DNA from: Amycolatopsis methanolica 239
Lineage (GTDB): Bacteria > Actinomycetota > Actinomycetes > Mycobacteriales > Pseudonocardiaceae
NCBI RefSeq assembly: GCF_000739085.1
Contig: NZ_CP009110.1
Coordinates: 2,356,001 to 2,420,000, forward strand
Direction of reading: 5' to 3'
DNA: 64,000 nucleotides
Below, one piece after another: positions 62,371 to 64,000 of the stretch (the first letter of the stretch is position 1; each line of letters starts with the position of its first letter). The notes beneath the pieces are model-generated. The model had not been told where the DNA came from. It made no database searches and was given only the letters and a program-made list of their open reading frames with translations. A program made the position numbers and the translations under genes.

Positions 62371-62919
62371 TCAGCGCACCACCTGGTAGCGCAGGTGGGT
62401 CGCGTCGTGACCGTCGAGTCGGCGGACCAACCGTAGTTCGGCGGCATGGCCGTCGAACAGGCGGCGGCCCTCGCCGAGCAGGACCGGCATCAGGTGGATC
62501 TCCAGCTCGTCGAGCTGCCCGGCGGTCAGCAGCGCCTGTGCCGCGCCCGCGCCGTGCACCAGGATCGCCTGGTCGCCCGCCGCGGCACGGGCGTCGGCGA
62601 CGCAGGCGGCCACCTCGGTGTAGTAGCGGGCGCTTCCCGGGGGGCTCGTCGGGGTGGTGGGTCAGGACGTGGATCGGCACGCCGTCGTGGTGATCGCCCT
62701 GCCACCGGCCGGCCAGCTCGAACGTCCGACGCCCGGAGATCACCGCGCTGGTGGCCATCGGCTCGGCGAACACCTGGCCATCCGGCCCGGGTTCGTTCCG
62801 GTGGTCCAGCCAGTTGAACAACCGCCCGCCGCCGCGCCCCAGCTCCTGGCCGGGGCGATCGTCGGGCCTGCGATGTAGCCGTCCAGCGACATGGCCATGT
62901 ACAGCCGGGTCAGTGCCAT
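62371..62919 (-). pseudogene. RibD/DHFR-like reductase with two frame breaks
   Basis: From ATG 62919 the gene reads MALTRLYMAMSLDGYIAG, shifts near 62866 into RPDDRPGQELGRGGGRLFNW, AVISGRRTFELAGRWQGDHH and DGVPIHVLTHHPDEPP, then shifts near 62645, at a run of six G, into YYTEVAACVADARAAAGDQA, ILVHGAGAAQALLTAGQLDE and LLGEGRRLFDGHAAELRLVR. Apart from these two single-base breaks the sequence is that of a complete dihydrofolate-reductase-family (RibD C-terminal) protein. It could be restored by two indels, so sequencing error is a real alternative. Confidence 0.82.
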
Positions 62920-63254
62920 CGGAACGTGCCGTCGGTGGGCACGCCCAGAATGGCGGGCGCCTCCGGTACGTCACCGGGCTCGTCCCAGTCCAGCGAAGGG
63001 TTGACGACGACCTCGGTCCCGGGGTCCACATTCGCGCCGGGACCGGCCGCGGCGACCACGCCCGCGCCGTCGGAACCCAGCACGACCGGCGCGTCACCGG
63101 CACCGCACGCGTCGACGAGGAACAGGTCGCGGTGGTTGAGACCGGCCGCGCGGAAAGCGACCACGACCTCGCCCGGTCCCGGCCGCGGTGCGGGCACCTC
63201 CGCCACCCGCACCCCCGTGAGTCCCGTCGCGTTCCCGTGCACCACCGCCGTCAT
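62910..63254 (-). pseudogene. N-terminal fragment of a zinc-type/quinone oxidoreductase
   Basis: The 114-codon frame reads VVHGNATGLTGVRVAEVPAP, VVVAFRAAGLNHRDLFLVDA and VVLGSDGAGVVAAAGPGANV, typical of the medium-chain reductase N-terminal domain, and reaches ILGVPTDGTFRWH before a stop at 62910. The whole NAD(P)-binding domain is missing. The break point coincides with the start region of the DHFR-like gene, so a deletion has joined the two genes on the same strand. Confidence 0.8.
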
Positions 63255-63350
63255 CGTTGTCACGTCCGCGAAGTTGGCAACGGCCCGGCGCGCGCCTCCA
63301 ATGATCGCGAACCGTGTCACAGCACGGGTTTTTCAGATCGTGAACCGCCG

Positions 63351-63785
63351 TCACTCGAGCTCGGCGTCGAGGGTGATGGTGGTGCCCGTCAGTGCGGCCG
63401 AGACCGGGCACGTCTCCTTGGCGTCCTCGGCGATCTTCCGGAAGTCGTCCGGGCTCGCGCCCGGCACCGTCGCGCGGACCGCGAGCGCGATGCCCTTGAT
63501 CTCGTACCCGCCACCGGACTTCGGGCCGAACGACACCGTCGCCGTGGTCCGGATCCGCTCCGGCGGGGTGCCCGCGCGTCCGAGCAGAGCGGACAGCTGC
63601 ATGCAGTAGCACGAGGAGTGCGCGGCCGCGATCAGCTCCTCGGGGCTGGTCTTGCCGCCGGCTTCCTCGGCACGGGCGGGCCACGAAACCGCGAACGTGG
63701 TCAGCTTCGACGTGTCGAGGCTGGTCTCCCCGGACCCGCTCGGCAGGTCGCCGGTCCAGGTCGTGGTGGCTTGACGGTCGGTCAT
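63351..63785 (-). CDS. OsmC family peroxiredoxin
   Basis: The 144-residue protein has the OsmC/Ohr pattern: TSPEELIAAAHSSCYCMQLS with the first catalytic Cys, and EDAKETCPVSAALTGTTITL with the second. It reduces organic hydroperoxides in the cytoplasm. The extra CYC in the first motif is typical of the OsmC rather than the Ohr subgroup. ATG 63785 follows AAGGAGGTCCGCC, an excellent ribosome site. No regulator is adjacent. Confidence 0.92.
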   Translation of the reverse strand: MTDRQATTTWTGDLPSGSGETSLDTSKLTTFAVSWPARAEEAGGKTSPEELIAAAHSSCYCMQLSALLGRAGTPPERIRTTATVSFGPKSGGGYEIKGIALAVRATVPGASPDDFRKIAEDAKETCPVSAALTGTTITLDAELE

Positions 63786-63893
63786 GGCGGACCTCCTTCG
63801 GTCGTGCGCCGCGCGGCTGGCAGGCGCTCCAGATTGTCCTCGCAGCCGTCCGCCGCGCGCCAGTCCGCGCCGGGGCCGGAGGTCTTGCTCGCT

Positions 63894-64000
63894 CAGACCT
63901 TGACCGACGGGCGGCCCGGGGACAGCGCGCCGGCGGCGACGGCGGCCACCGCGGCCGTCACGGCGAACACCAGGAACCCGCCGCGGAACCCGGCGAGCGT
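63894..64000 (-). CDS. C-terminal end of an MFS transporter (5' part outside window)
   Basis: The minus strand is open from the window edge to a stop at 63894 and reads TLAGFRGGFLVFAVTAAVAA, VAAGALSPGRPSVKV, a hydrophobic last helix and short basic tail typical of drug-exporter MFS proteins. Only ~35 residues are visible, so the family call rests on this pattern. Confidence 0.5.

Overview
The window is very GC-rich with actinobacterial habits: GTG starts, 4-nt ATGA/GTGA stop-start overlaps, and several leaderless starts 6-7 nt downstream of a TANNNT box. EspG/EspC/PPE-like ESX proteins, a mycothiol-dependent nitroreductase homologue, an F420-type LLM oxidoreductase, an NDMA-dependent alcohol dehydrogenase and a SigJ-type sigma factor point to Pseudonocardiales; an Amycolatopsis-like organism is the best guess (inference). 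No rRNA, tRNA, transposase, prophage or CRISPR array was recognised.

Layout. 1-6888: a tightly coupled operon of two ADP-ribosylglycohydrolases (the first entering from the left), a mini-ORF, a ribokinase-like kinase, a barrel/FGE-like fusion, a class III CoA-transferase and a CitE-like lyase; it looks like an undescribed catabolic or salvage pathway. 6841-12600: direct repeats copying the operon's tail, a dnaE relic, an HD-domain protein, a frameshifted GlxA-type regulator, a broken amidase headed by a 20-bp perfect hairpin, a TetR regulator and a degenerate 22-nt repeat array. 12640-15701: a class A beta-lactamase divergent from a LysR regulator that is coupled to a second beta-lactamase-like protein. 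16106-19734: a TAXI-type TRAP transporter behind a split HTH/MarR regulator. 19798-23941: a broken P450, an SDR, a DUF4352 protein whose start lies in a long RNA hairpin, an intradiol dioxygenase and an Imm26 protein.

24191-33164 is the centrepiece: EspG, a small helical protein, a PPE-like protein, an EspC-like protein, a YbaB-like protein and a 1661-residue RHS protein ending in a putative beta-beta-alpha-metal nuclease. It resembles a type VII secretion effector operon without ESX core genes and without an adjacent immunity gene. 33195-45788 holds the nitroreductase homologue, an alcohol dehydrogenase with a KstR-like operator in its promoter, exonuclease III, a phospholipase D, a nitronate monooxygenase, an HxlR/SRPBCC/LLM group, and several gene remnants. 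45804-53400 has an ABC-F ATPase, a broken penicillin-binding protein, a PLC-like phosphodiesterase, an NLP (necrosis-inducing type) protein, a beta-propeller protein and two broken genes. 53403-64000 has sigJ, a TetR-controlled acyl-CoA dehydrogenase/phosphotransferase/SDR operon, a homodimeric pyruvate-dehydrogenase-like E1 divergent from an Lrp regulator, an ACT-like protein with a possible leader peptide, a broken DHFR-like gene joined to an alcohol-dehydrogenase fragment, OsmC, and the end of an MFS gene.

A pervasive oddity is the number of recognisable genes broken by 1-nt shifts (several in G runs) or by deletions that remove catalytic motifs, next to fully intact genes. This is either real decay or sequencing/assembly error; sequence alone cannot decide.
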